A DNA stretch of 64,000 nucleotides from positions 112,440 to 176,439 of the forward strand of contig NZ_JASTZU010000036.1 of NCBI RefSeq assembly GCF_030282825.1. Reading direction: 5' to 3'. The stretch comes from Aquibacillus rhizosphaerae (lineage in GTDB: Bacteria > Bacillota > Bacilli > Bacillales > Amphibacillaceae). Below are positions 42,263-51,468 of this stretch, one piece after another. Position 1 is the stretch's first letter; every line of letters starts with the position of its first letter. Under the pieces are notes generated by a model. The model was not told the DNA's origin, ran no database searches, and was given only the letters and a program-made list of their open reading frames with translations. Position numbers and translations under genes: made by a program.

Positions 42263-42933
42263 AAGCTTTTATTCCTCCTTCTTAATCATTAATTAACTTT
42301 TATACTTTTAGTTATTACCAATTTAATCCAAGTGTAAACAGTATAGTATATGAAAGTTTAACAATTTTGTGACTATTTAAAAAATGAAAGCTAAAAGAGA
42401 TAAAACCTAATTTAGGAAAGGTTTAAAATGGAAAGTTTAATGAGAAAGATAAAGAAAGAGCTAACCAAGTGTCGGCAAGGGGAGATAGATAAAAAGTAGT
42501 TAAGCATGGGTTAACTTGAAGAAGGGAGGCGAAAAGCTTAACGAATTAGCTTTTGAAATGATTATGAAGTCTGATAAGAAGTACGAGCAAATGGAGAGAT
42601 AATAAGAAACAGGTATTGCCCGGGAAATACTACGCTTTGCACAGGCACACCTTCTACTAACTCAGAAGAAAGTCGCTCCTGAGTGGATTTTCAGCGCAAG
42701 TCCGGGGAAAAAATAGTGAATTTCTGTAGCACCTGATGTCATTTTGATAAAAAAGTAAGAAGTGTTAAATAGTTACTTCACATTTTCTATCAACTGTGAA
42801 CATTGAAAAATATAAAAATTCACGAATAAAGACACTTATTAAAATGGAGGGAAACATTATTGAACAATTACTTCGGTTCAATATAAGAGAAATGATTAAA
42901 GTGGAGGAGGATTAATGGAGTTAATAAATAATG
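42263..42933. other. Gene-poor region between two FbpA-like genes
   Basis: Plus-strand frames of 23 codons (ATG 42428) and about 28 codons (TTG near 42514, ending EQMER) exist but lack family features, so I do not call them. A remnant of the large modular repeat lies at 42609-42712. Otherwise I see nothing. Confidence 0.4.
42609..42712 (-). repeat. Remnant of the large modular repeat
   Basis: CTAACTCAGAAGAAAGTCGC and TCCTGAGTGGATTTTCAGC match the internal hairpin region of copy 4 (63735-63765) and, reverse-complemented, copies 2 and 3. The flanking ends are lost. Confidence 0.6.
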
Positions 42934-43092
42934 TTATTTCACCTCGTCAATGCTAAGTTTCTGATATTCATATACGAGCTCACCGATGTTTTTCTCATAA
43001 AATTCATTATAGGAAAAGTTTACCCCCTTTTTAATTAGCGTATGAATTAAATTTCTTTTTTGCTTTTCTATTGCTTCACTTAAATTAGACAT
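42934..43092 (-). CDS. FbpA-like small protein, paralog 3
   Basis: A 52-residue protein (MSNLSEAIEKQKRNLIHTLI, KKGVNFSYNEFYEKNIGELV, YEYQ...) starts at ATG 43092 after GAAAGGAGTATG. Same layout as the paralogs at 32864 and 42032: an amphipathic helix with E+Q+..LI..LI, a variable loop and a second helix. It lies 0.7 kb from paralog 2 in the same direction. Function not established; the FbpA family in B. subtilis belongs to the Fur regulon. Confidence 0.55.
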   Translation of the reverse strand: MSNLSEAIEKQKRNLIHTLIKKGVNFSYNEFYEKNIGELVYEYQKLSIDEVK

Positions 43093-43223
43093 AACACATA
43101 CTCCTTTCTATTGATATAATTATTGTAAAGGAAGTTAAGATGGAATTCATTGTTGTTGTAAGTTTTGCTTACGAGGTTTTTTATGAAATATTGCAATAAG
43201 ATGGATGAAGGGGGAGAGAATAT

Positions 43224-44048
43224 ATGTCAAGTCCGCTAGTTTCTATTATCATACCTACCTATAATCGGCTATATGCTCTAGCTGAATTATTAGAGTCTTT
43301 GAGGAGGCAAACATACCAAAACTTTGAAATTATTATTATTAATGATTTTGGTCAGTTAGTCGACAACATTATTTCGCTATATCCTGAACTTAAGATCACA
43401 GTCATTAACCTTTTAGAGAATAGAAAGCACGTGTATGCGCGAAATCAAGGGGTTTTAAAGGCAAGGGGAGAATATGTCATGCTGATCGATGATGATGATA
43501 TACTACTACCGAAACATTTAGAACAAATGGTTGGAGAAATAGAAGGAGTAGATTTAGTTTATTCTGATGTGGAAATAGTAAATTATGAATGGGAAAATAA
43601 AATGAGAGTACCTAAATCGCGATATTTATTTGCTTATAAGCTTGATTTAGAAGGTATGCGAAAATTTTCTACCTTTGTTCCGTCAGGTTGTTTATATAAA
43701 AAAGAAATACATAATCAAATTGGCTTCTTTGATGAGACGTTAATGAATTACTGGGATTGGGATTTTTTTCTCAGTGTGTCTAACTCATTTAAAGTGAAGA
43801 GAGTTCCCGTGGCAAGTGTGCTTTATGAATTCTCAGATACAGGAAGTAATCAGTCTAAGAATTTAAGTTCGATGAGAAAATACTTAGATAAATTAGCTGA
43901 AAAGCATGATTTAGGTTATTTGCCAACAAAAAACTTCTTTTTGCTTTTAGAAGAAGCGGAGGTCAAAAACAGACAAGCAAGTAGCCATGTCGTCTGGGAT
44001 GGTTTACCTATACATTCTCGGTTTATTCAAGATAGAGGAGAGGGATAG
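43224..44048 (+). CDS. Family 2 glycosyltransferase
   Basis: The 274-residue GT-A fold protein opens VSIIIPTYNRLYALAELLES, has the nucleotide-sugar motif VMLIDDDDILLPKHLE (DxD-type) and the acceptor-side block NYWDWDFFL in place of the usual ED/W motif. No transmembrane segment, so a peripheral cytoplasmic enzyme. It is a lone gene with no polysaccharide cluster around it. Start ATG 43224 after AAGGGGGAGAG. The sugar and acceptor are unknown. Confidence 0.85.
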   Translation: MSSPLVSIIIPTYNRLYALAELLESLRRQTYQNFEIIIINDFGQLVDNIISLYPELKITVINLLENRKHVYARNQGVLKARGEYVMLIDDDDILLPKHLEQMVGEIEGVDLVYSDVEIVNYEWENKMRVPKSRYLFAYKLDLEGMRKFSTFVPSGCLYKKEIHNQIGFFDETLMNYWDWDFFLSVSNSFKVKRVPVASVLYEFSDTGSNQSKNLSSMRKYLDKLAEKHDLGYLPTKNFFLLLEEAEVKNRQASSHVVWDGLPIHSRFIQDRGEG

Positions 44049-44228
44049 ATTATTCATCATCTCCTCCTTCGTCATTTTACAAAAGCGAGGACTATCAAAG
44101 TAATCGCAAATAAATTGGAGTATTTATTTGACTTCCAAGTTATAAGAAATAATATACACTCCACTAAAAACAAACAGGCAACCAATACAATGTCTCCACC
44201 CCAATCACTCCATTTCGGAATTGTAATT

Positions 44229-45710
44229 TCACTCTTTTCTATTCATAATGTCAATGAATAGTTGAGCGTAATGAGGATCCCATTGCGTTCCTTTTCCTTT
44301 CTCTATAATAGTTAAGGCCATGTTACTATCCATTCCTTTTCTATATGGACGATCCGATGTCATCGCGTCATAGGCATCAGCAACCGCTAAGATACGTCCG
44401 AATGTAGGTATAGATTCACCTGAAAGTCCCTCGGGATACCCTTTTCCGTCATAGCGTTCGTGATGATATTTAACTCCCGGAATTAAGGAAATCATGGCAT
44501 TTTTTGGGTTTATCCGATTTAGAATATCAGCCCCGATGGACGGGTGTTGTTTTATCTGATAAAATTCCTCTTCAGTTAATTTTCCATCCTTCAATAATAC
44601 ATCGTCTCTAACTCCGATTTTGCCAATATCATGTAAGAGTGCTGATTTCCTAAGAAGATCCAACTCCTGTATGGTTAAGCCAATTTCTTCACCGATCTCA
44701 ACTGCGAATTCCGCTACTCGAATAGAGTGGCCTGCAGTATAAGGGTCCCGGGCATCTAGTGTTGCTGCAAAAACAGTATAAAAGCTTTCTAGAAGCTCTT
44801 CATTAAGCTTTGCTTTTTCTTGTATGGAACTTGCCATATGATTAAACCCCGCAATAAGACTTGAAAATTCATCTGAATAGTAGCCTTGTAAATATTCAAT
44901 TTTTCCTGTTTGCACGTGTTGCATGCCCTGTTGAAGTTGCTTCATAGGAACTTCAACTTCTCTTGTTAACAAATGCGAGAAGTAAATAGCAATAGCAGAA
45001 ACAATTAAGATGATGGTTAAAGACCATTGCCAATAGTCATTAATAATTTCTGGGTAAGATTGAACTAGGTAAATATAAGTTGCTAAGCTGAATAGAAGAA
45101 TAGGGAAGATACCGATAAATAATATGCTAAAGAAAAACTTTTTTCTAATGGATAACAAAACATAGTCTTCTAATGATAAATCTATATTATATTTTGTCAT
45201 TGTTTGTTTCTTTATCTCTTCTAGTAAAGGTTTTATCGCGCGTGTAGTGAGTAAAAATTCAATTACTCCATGAATTAACGCAATCAAAAATGCACCAACC
45301 CAGGCAAAACCAATATAGGAATATGGAATCGATAGTTTTTCTAAGTAAATAAATAAAAGAGCTAGTAATGATGAAGGGATTGCCAGCCCAATGAAGTGTG
45401 GAAGCATAATCCTTCCGAATGTTAAAATTGGAAAACTAAGCGTTCTTAAATATGCATTCTTAAGAGTATTAAGATTTGCATGATCATTAAACGCTTGCCT
45501 AATTGGTTGTAAATGGACTTGAAATACAATCCACTCACAACTAACCATAGTTACCAATGAAATGAATAAAATGATTAATAATAAATCTAAGTCGTGTTGG
45601 GTTATATGGAGTGTTTGTGTAATAAAGGTTGTTCCCACAATAACGACAGCAACAAAAGAACCAAATAGGTAGTTTCTAAGCAATGTTTGCTGAAATAATT
45701 TAAATATCAT
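44229..45710 (-). CDS. Membrane HD-GYP domain phosphodiesterase
   Basis: 493 residues: several transmembrane segments over the first ~250 residues, a HAMP-like linker (LLTREVEVPMKQL...YSDEFSSLIAGFNHMASSIQE), then an HD-GYP domain with HSIRVAEFA, the metal site LLHDIGKIGV, HPSIGADIL and the HHERYDGKGYPEGLSGE signature. HD-GYP enzymes degrade cyclic di-GMP. The intact HD and GYP residues suggest activity. Monocistronic. The membrane part resembles no named sensor. Confidence 0.87.
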   Translation of the reverse strand: MIFKLFQQTLLRNYLFGSFVAVVIVGTTFITQTLHITQHDLDLLLIILFISLVTMVSCEWIVFQVHLQPIRQAFNDHANLNTLKNAYLRTLSFPILTFGRIMLPHFIGLAIPSSLLALLFIYLEKLSIPYSYIGFAWVGAFLIALIHGVIEFLLTTRAIKPLLEEIKKQTMTKYNIDLSLEDYVLLSIRKKFFFSILFIGIFPILLFSLATYIYLVQSYPEIINDYWQWSLTIILIVSAIAIYFSHLLTREVEVPMKQLQQGMQHVQTGKIEYLQGYYSDEFSSLIAGFNHMASSIQEKAKLNEELLESFYTVFAATLDARDPYTAGHSIRVAEFAVEIGEEIGLTIQELDLLRKSALLHDIGKIGVRDDVLLKDGKLTEEEFYQIKQHPSIGADILNRINPKNAMISLIPGVKYHHERYDGKGYPEGLSGESIPTFGRILAVADAYDAMTSDRPYRKGMDSNMALTIIEKGKGTQWDPHYAQLFIDIMNRKE

Positions 45711-45951
45711 AGTTGAGCCTGGCTTTCTAGAATGTAAATAGTTTATAGGAATAATCTACTATTATTATAATACAAGTATCGGCATTTTTAAGAAAGGTGC
45801 AAAGTAAGAAAATAGCATCTGTCTCTATTATCGTTAAGCTAATTTACATATTACATCGCTCTTTCCATGATAAAATATCAATGAGTAAAAAGAGAATGGT
45901 TTCCCATTAATGATTGCTCTTTATAACGTTTTGTTGCTTGTTAAACGTCGA

Positions 45952-46430
45952 ACTTGATGTAAAGTGCGAAGTAACTTTATCGTAACTTCCTTGCATTCTA
46001 TTTAAGATGAGTGGTTAATCTAGCGCTACGGAAAAATACTCCCTTTCCATGGGGAACGCTTCAGTCTCCTCGTGAACAAAGAACGCTCACTGCGGGGCCT
46101 TCAGACTGTTCCTTACCCATAGGAGTGTCGCATTTTCCCTCCGCTCGGTAAACTTTTCTTTTGAGTGGAAGTAGCTCAATATTAATAACTATCGACCTTT
46201 AAATAAGGAAAACTGTTAAAAGTGAAGGCAGAATGCGTAGACTCCTACGGGAACAGCGCGGGCTGAAGATCCACTCAGAAGCGATCTTCTTCTGAGTTAG
46301 CTGAAGCCGTGCCCGTGGAAAACGAAGTGTTCTGACTGAACGGAGTGCCACTCAAACATCATTGCCAGTTAAAAGAGTTTTCACAAAAGTAAAGAATGTC
46401 TTACTGCGTACTTTATATATATAGTGCAAC
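45952..46430 (+). repeat. Large modular intergenic repeat, copy 3
   Basis: Nearly identical to copy 2 (30059-30536) over its length, from ACTTGATGTAAAGTGCG to TACTTTATATATATAGTGCAAC. The sequence from 45711 to the repeat is AT-rich without frames. The MATE gene begins 57 bases after the repeat. Confidence 0.88.
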
Positions 46431-46487
46431 ACAACAAGCTTAGGAAACAGTTTTTTAAAAGGTAACATATTTAAGGAGTAGTTATAT

Positions 46488-47834
46488 GTGAAGAATCAAC
46501 AGGATTTTACAAGAGGAAATATATTAAAACAATTATTATACTTTTCCGCCCCAATCATGTTTACTAACTTACTTCAAGTTTCTTACCAATTTGCAGATAA
46601 TTTATGGGTAGGTAACTTATTAGGTTCTAATGCATTAGGGGCTGTAGCGATATCGAGCACCGTTATTTTCACGATTCTGTCTTTTATAATTGGGATTAAT
46701 AATACAACGCTAACAGTCCTGTCCCAGCAAAAGGGAAAAGATAACGAACAAGGCTTAAAAAAGTATCTCAATGCATTTGTGGTCACCTTGACATTTATGG
46801 CTATTGTGTTAGGTTTTATTGGCTACCTAGCAGCGGGCCCAATTTTATCTTTACTTGGAACACCGGAATCTATGATGTCTGATGCTACATCTTATCTTAA
46901 AATCAATACACTTGGTATTTTATTTTTATTAGGTTATAACTTTATCGGCACTGTACTTAGGGCATTAGGAGATAGTCGCACACCACTGCGATTCGTCATG
47001 CTGGCCGTTGGGTTAAACATCGTGTTGGATCCATTTTTTATTTCAGTTATTAATTTAGGTGTGAATGGAGCTGCTTATGCTACAGTTTGTTCACAAGGAA
47101 TTGCATTTGTTTATGGTGTGTATTTTGTATTAAGAAGAAGTCTTGTTCCATTCTCCATTCCTTCACTACCAAAGTGGGATGAAGTAAAGCTTATCTTACA
47201 TCTAGGAATTCCTTCAGGTTTACAAATGTCCGTGATATCGGCAGGAGTAGCGGCAATTATGAGTGTTGTCACTTCACATGGAGAAGATGTCGTTGCGGGT
47301 TTCAGTGCTGCCCAACGGCTGGATAGTATTTTCATGCTCCCTGCTCATGCACTTGGAACTGCAGTGAATAGTATGGCAGGCCAAAATATAGCCGTAAATA
47401 AATGGGATAGAGTTAGTAAGATAACAAAATATGGGGTTTTATACAATTTATCAGTTATGTTTACTTTCGCAGTTATAATTGTGCTTTTTGCGAATTATGG
47501 TATTCAGTTATTTATTCAAGATGAAGAAGCAGTTAAGTTTGGAGCCCAGTATCTAACCATTATTGCCTTCTTTTACCCTTTTCTTGGACTTAACTTTGTT
47601 TTAAATGGAATAGTTCGAGCGTCTGGTGCTATGTACCAAGTACTAGTGTTAAACCTGATTTCTTTTTGGGTGTTAAGATATCCGTTAACTTACATTAGTT
47701 CGAATCTATTTGGGGAAATAGGAATAGGGATTGGTATGGGAATTAGCTTTATCGTAAGCAGTTTGTTAGCTTTTTTATATTACCGTTATGGAAATTGGAG
47801 AAAAAAACAGCTATTTAATTCAAAAGAAAGCTAG
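46488..47834 (+). CDS. MATE-family multidrug/Na+ antiporter
   Basis: The 448-residue protein has 12 predicted transmembrane helices in two homologous halves. N-terminal GNILKQLLYFSAPIMFTNLLQ and VGNLLGSNALGAVAISS plus the second-half IPSGLQMSVISAGVAAIMSVV are typical of MATE (MatE) exporters. It would expel cationic compounds in exchange for Na+ or H+. Start is GTG 46488, 8-9 bases after AAGGAG; the ATG two bases earlier runs into TGA. Confidence 0.88.
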   Translation: MKNQQDFTRGNILKQLLYFSAPIMFTNLLQVSYQFADNLWVGNLLGSNALGAVAISSTVIFTILSFIIGINNTTLTVLSQQKGKDNEQGLKKYLNAFVVTLTFMAIVLGFIGYLAAGPILSLLGTPESMMSDATSYLKINTLGILFLLGYNFIGTVLRALGDSRTPLRFVMLAVGLNIVLDPFFISVINLGVNGAAYATVCSQGIAFVYGVYFVLRRSLVPFSIPSLPKWDEVKLILHLGIPSGLQMSVISAGVAAIMSVVTSHGEDVVAGFSAAQRLDSIFMLPAHALGTAVNSMAGQNIAVNKWDRVSKITKYGVLYNLSVMFTFAVIIVLFANYGIQLFIQDEEAVKFGAQYLTIIAFFYPFLGLNFVLNGIVRASGAMYQVLVLNLISFWVLRYPLTYISSNLFGEIGIGIGMGISFIVSSLLAFLYYRYGNWRKKQLFNSKES

Positions 47835-48056
47835 TTTGTGTACAATAATCTGTAACAAAATGAAATATTCTTGTTAGATTTTTTCACAAATCGCTACACA
47901 GTTATCTAAAGTAATGTTATAGTTTTCTATAGAAAAAAGTGATCTTAAATCACAAAAGGGAAGTCTTAAAAACCATATGTTATTATCGATGCCATCAGTA
48001 AAAGCTTTTCTCTGGTGGTTTTCGTTTTTCTTGAAAAAGAGTTAAAAGAAATACAC

Positions 48057-48175
48057 TTTAATCAATTTAATAATACCAATTTTGTCGTCACCTACAACAA
48101 TATATAGTTGGGTAAAACCATTTCCAAACTATATATTGCCCTTAGATGATTGAATATGGTAATTATGAAGTTGAC
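48057..48175 (+). repeat. Dispersed hairpin repeat, copy B
   Basis: 119 bp, gap-free alignment with copy A (15889-16007), about 92% identical. Two of the changes keep pairing through G-U in the GTCGTC / GATGAT stem. It lies between the convergent MATE and amidase genes, followed by a separate terminator. The sequence 47835-48056 shows only small hairpins and no frame. Confidence 0.85.
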
Positions 48176-48214
48176 ACACTTGAATGAATAATATCACTCA
48201 AGTGTATTTTTATT
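48176..48214 (+). terminator. Terminator at the MATE/amidase junction
   Basis: ACACTTGAATGA pairs with TCACTCAAGTGT with one mismatch, followed on the plus strand by ATTTTTATTT. It would stop transcription coming from the MATE side. Confidence 0.7.
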
Positions 48215-49647
48215 TAACTGAAGCTAGGTTGTTTGCGATGGTTTGTAGCTTGCTCATAAGCATAAGCCAATTCGATTAGTCTACCCTCGCTAAAAGCTTT
48301 TCCTGTAAACGTTACACCAGTTGGTTTTCCGGCAGGTGTATAACCAGCAGGGATAGTAATGGATGGATATCCTGCTTTTGCAGCTATTCCTGCACCATAA
48401 TTATTAACGAATAATAGTGCATCAAGTTGATTTCTCTCGATTACCTCATCAATGCCCTCGGTTTGAGACATTTGTATATCTGAAAGGCGTGCATGAATGT
48501 ATTCTGCTTCCGTTAACGTCCCACTTTTTTGATTAGATTCAATTAATAAGGTTTGTCCATATTTAAGTGCTGTTTCTTCATGATCTTCATTAAAACGTAT
48601 TAAGTCCTTTAGTGAATGAATAGGCATATTTCTGGATGTGTTGGATAAGTATGCATTTAAGCCGGATTTGAATTCATGAAATAACACACTATAATCAGTA
48701 GGGTTAGATAGAATGTTAACTGAGTCAACAATGGTTGCCCCTTCAGCCTCTAAATCAGCAATTGCATGGTTTACTATCTTCCATTCATCTTCTGATAATT
48801 CTTCGAGGTAAGAGCGATCAATACCTATACGTGCTCCTTTTAGTCCCTCTAAGACTAAATGTTTTGTATAATCTATAGAAGCTTTTCCTTCGCTCATATA
48901 AGTCGCAGGGTCAAACTCATCCATTCCTGCTAGTGTTCCTAGTAGGATGGCTGCATCTGTAACTGTTGTTGTCATCGGTCCGGCGGTATCTTGACTGTTT
49001 GCAATTGGTATAATACCTGTTCTACTCAAGAGCCCCACAGTCGGTTTAATTCCAACTATAGAGTTGCTACTAGCTGGACTTAATATCGATCCGCTAGTTT
49101 CCGTTCCGATACTGCAAGTGGCAAAACCAGCAGCAACGCCAGCACCAGGACCAGAACTTGATCCTCCTACATCAAGTTTACCAGGACCATATGGATTTAA
49201 AACTTGTCCACCTCTTGAACTATAGCCATTTGGCATTCCTTCTGTCATAAAGTTAGCCCATTCTGTCAAGTTGGCTTTTCCCAAGATGACTGCACCAGCT
49301 TCTCTTAGTTTCTTTACAATAAATGCATCTTCATTTGCATAATGATTCGCTAAGGCGATTGATCCGGCACTTGTATGCATTTTATCGCCAGTATCGATAT
49401 TATCCTTAACTAAAATCGGAATGCCGTGCAATGGGCCACGTATTCCTTTGTGATTTCTTTCATTGTCTAAAGCTTCTGCAATATGAAGAGCATCCGGATT
49501 GACTTCTAAGATAGCATTTATGTTAGGGCCTTCTTTATCAAACTTTGCTATTCGTTTTAAGTAAAACATGGTTAACTGTTTAGAAGTTAATTCACCGCTA
49601 TTCATTGCTGTTTGTATTTCATCTATACTAGAATATTTTATTTCCAA
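48214..49647 (-). CDS. Amidase-signature family hydrolase
   Basis: The 477-residue protein has the Lys of [12 protein letters not shown], the Ser-rich [15 protein letters not shown] and the nucleophile region [12 protein letters not shown], completing the Ser-cisSer-Lys triad. It is close to the GatA-like amidases of Bacillus that are not part of the tRNA amidotransferase (no GatB/C nearby). No signal peptide. TTG start eight bases after GGAGG. It differs clearly from the shorter amidase at 9638. The substrate is unknown. Confidence 0.82.
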   Translation of the reverse strand: MEIKYSSIDEIQTAMNSGELTSKQLTMFYLKRIAKFDKEGPNINAILEVNPDALHIAEALDNERNHKGIRGPLHGIPILVKDNIDTGDKMHTSAGSIALANHYANEDAFIVKKLREAGAVILGKANLTEWANFMTEGMPNGYSSRGGQVLNPYGPGKLDVGGSSSGPGAGVAAGFATCSIGTETSGSILSPASSNSIVGIKPTVGLLSRTGIIPIANSQDTAGPMTTTVTDAAILLGTLAGMDEFDPATYMSEGKASIDYTKHLVLEGLKGARIGIDRSYLEELSEDEWKIVNHAIADLEAEGATIVDSVNILSNPTDYSVLFHEFKSGLNAYLSNTSRNMPIHSLKDLIRFNEDHEETALKYGQTLLIESNQKSGTLTEAEYIHARLSDIQMSQTEGIDEVIERNQLDALLFVNNYGAGIAAKAGYPSITIPAGYTPAGKPTGVTFTGKAFSEGRLIELAYAYEQATNHRKQPSFS

Positions 49648-49713
49648 GTTTAACTCCTCCTAATTGATTAAGTAATGTAATTTTAGACTAAATTATTTAG
49701 ATTGTCAGTTACA

Positions 49714-49750
49714 AACAAAGGATTTGGCATTGTGAGCCAAATCCTTTGTT
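49714..49750 (-). terminator. Terminator of the YitT-like gene
   Basis: A perfect 15-bp stem AACAAAGGATTTGGC / GCCAAATCCTTTGTT with a seven-base loop, between the two minus-strand genes. Confidence 0.88.
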
Positions 49751-49756
49751 TTATTA

Positions 49757-50383
49757 TTATTGTGTAATAGCTACATTACGCTTCAAAACATACTTCTTAT
49801 TTTTTGCAGGGGAAATGTGTTTTTCTGCAATTTTATTTTTAAAATAACTAATAACAACAGAGGTGACGGCAATGGAAAATACGGATGATACTCCTTTGAC
49901 TAGACCAACAGAATAGAGACTTGTTAAAACAACGATAAAGTCGAAAACAAACGTTGTTGTACCAGGATTGAGATTATATCTTTTGTGTAGAAATAGTGCT
50001 AAGATATTTGCCCCTCCTAAAGAAGAACCATTTGCAAACAGAATAGAAAGCCCAACGCCGATTAATCCTCCTCCTAATATTGTACCAATCCAAATAGGGA
50101 CTGAAAAACTAGGTAGTAAGGGGTCGAAGCTCGTTAAAATAGAAAGTAAACTGACAGAGAAAATCGTTGATAAGGTAAACTTCCAGCCCATTCGAATAAA
50201 TGAAAAAATATAAAAGGGGATATTTACAAGGAAGAAGAAGATTGAAAAGGGTGTATGAAAAAGATACGAAAGGTTTAGGGCGAGACCAGCTGTACCACCT
50301 GTAACGATTTGTGAGTGCTTGAGTGTTATAACGCCAATACTAACTAATACAATACCAAAAAGTACAAATAATAATTTTTTCAT
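49757..50383 (-). CDS. YitT/YczE-type integral membrane protein
   Basis: 208 residues with five to six transmembrane segments. The N-terminal LFGIVLVSIGVITLKHSQIVTGGTAGLAL and GGGLIGVGLSILFANGSSLGGANILAL blocks are typical of DUF161/YitT membrane domains. The cytoplasmic DUF2179 domain of full-length YitT proteins is absent, so this is the short form. The function of the family is not settled. RBS AAAGGAGAC. Confidence 0.78.
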   Translation of the reverse strand: MKKLLFVLFGIVLVSIGVITLKHSQIVTGGTAGLALNLSYLFHTPFSIFFFLVNIPFYIFSFIRMGWKFTLSTIFSVSLLSILTSFDPLLPSFSVPIWIGTILGGGLIGVGLSILFANGSSLGGANILALFLHKRYNLNPGTTTFVFDFIVVLTSLYSVGLVKGVSSVFSIAVTSVVISYFKNKIAEKHISPAKNKKYVLKRNVAITQ

Positions 50384-50605
50384 CGAATGTCTCCTTTTAT
50401 TATTTAAGGTTCTTTTCGTAAGCCTAAATACGCTTTGGTTTCAATTAAATGAATGTAATTCCTCTATAAGAAAAAACCTGTTATATTAATAGTAGTATAA
50501 AAAACAGTAAATACACATACAAAAATGCATTTAAAAACCCAATATAGTTACCAATATGAAGAGTATAGAACCAAAATAATTTCAAAGTGAAATGAGAGGG
50601 TTTAC

Positions 50606-51058
50606 ATGGATAAAATTGATAGAAGAATGCTGCAAATCTTACAGAAAAACGGCCGTATATCGATTAGTGATTTATCAAAGGAATTGGCCCTTAGTCGTCC
50701 AAGTGTTTCGGAACGCCTTCATCGCTTGCAAGAAAGAGGGGTTATCGAAGAGTTTAGTGCCAGGATATCTTTAAAAGAATTAGGAAGAGAAATACTCTTA
50801 ATTGTTCAAGTGAGTGGGTTAAAAGTATCACCACAGGAGTTTGAAACGATGGTAAGGCAAAAAGAAGACATCATTGAATGTCATAGAGTAACTGGTCATG
50901 TTAGTTACTTTTTAAAAGCAGCAGTGTCTAATATGGACCGAATGAGGTTGTTGATAGATAGCTTAATGCCTTATGCAACAATCAATACATCCACGGTTTT
51001 AACATCACCTGTAATGTACCGTTATGCAATTCCACAGGACAATTCATTCGATAATTAA
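50606..51058 (+). CDS. Lrp/AsnC-family transcriptional regulator
   Basis: The 150-residue protein has the winged helix DRRMLQILQKNGRISISDLSKEL...RPSVSERLHRLQERGVIEEFSA followed by a RAM domain (VTGHVSYFLKAAVSNMDRM). Start ATG 50606 after GAGAGGG. It is divergent from the YitT-like gene; such an arrangement often means control of the divergent gene. The ligand is probably an amino acid but cannot be named. Confidence 0.87.
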   Translation: MDKIDRRMLQILQKNGRISISDLSKELALSRPSVSERLHRLQERGVIEEFSARISLKELGREILLIVQVSGLKVSPQEFETMVRQKEDIIECHRVTGHVSYFLKAAVSNMDRMRLLIDSLMPYATINTSTVLTSPVMYRYAIPQDNSFDN

Positions 51059-51141
51059 TTAGATTGGACATGTTTGTTAAATCGAATTTCTTTAATTAAA
51101 GTGCACATGTCACGTAGAATATAGGTATAGGAGGGCTATCA

Positions 51142-51300
51142 ATGAGTTGGTTATTAAATTTATTTAAAACTAAGAAGTGTTATATTTGTAATCAAAAAGC
51201 CGTTCAACCAAAAAACTATATTGATGACCAAGGAAATGATGTGCTTGTCTGTTATAAGTGTGTAGAATATGCAGAAAGACGCGCTTTAAGAAAACGATAA
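51142..51300 (+). CDS. 52-residue zinc-ribbon microprotein
   Basis: A short frame starts at ATG 51142 six bases after GGAGGG. It contains KKCYICNQKAVQPKNYID and VLVCYKCVEYAERRA, i.e. two CxxC knuckles 27 residues apart, with a basic C-terminus RRALRKR. The spacing fits a zinc ribbon. Such proteins may bind nucleic acid or act as adaptors. It lies between the Lrp gene and a ZIP metal transporter gene, which may be a coincidence. Not matched to a named family. Confidence 0.7.
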   Translation: MSWLLNLFKTKKCYICNQKAVQPKNYIDDQGNDVLVCYKCVEYAERRALRKR

Positions 51301-51468
51301 TCTGTAAGCTTATAAAAGCTACTCCAGAAATTTTCGAGTCAAAAAAAGGCTTTTATAAAACAGTCTTTATAAAAAAAGCTTTGTATAAACAAGTATAATA
51401 TATTCACAATTTGAAGAGGCTTAAGATGAAGATTAATCTTATAAACAAGTTAAGGAGGCCTCTTCGAC

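Noticed and set aside
42428..42603. Two short plus-strand frames (23 and ~28 codons)
   Set aside because: No family pattern, no conserved feature, and the region beside them is repeat debris.
44072..44236. Minus-strand frame after the HD-GYP gene encoding two hydrophobic stretches
   Set aside because: It reads like a membrane peptide (WGGDIVLVACLFLV...) but has no ATG/GTG/TTG start with an RBS at its beginning; possibly a decayed fragment.
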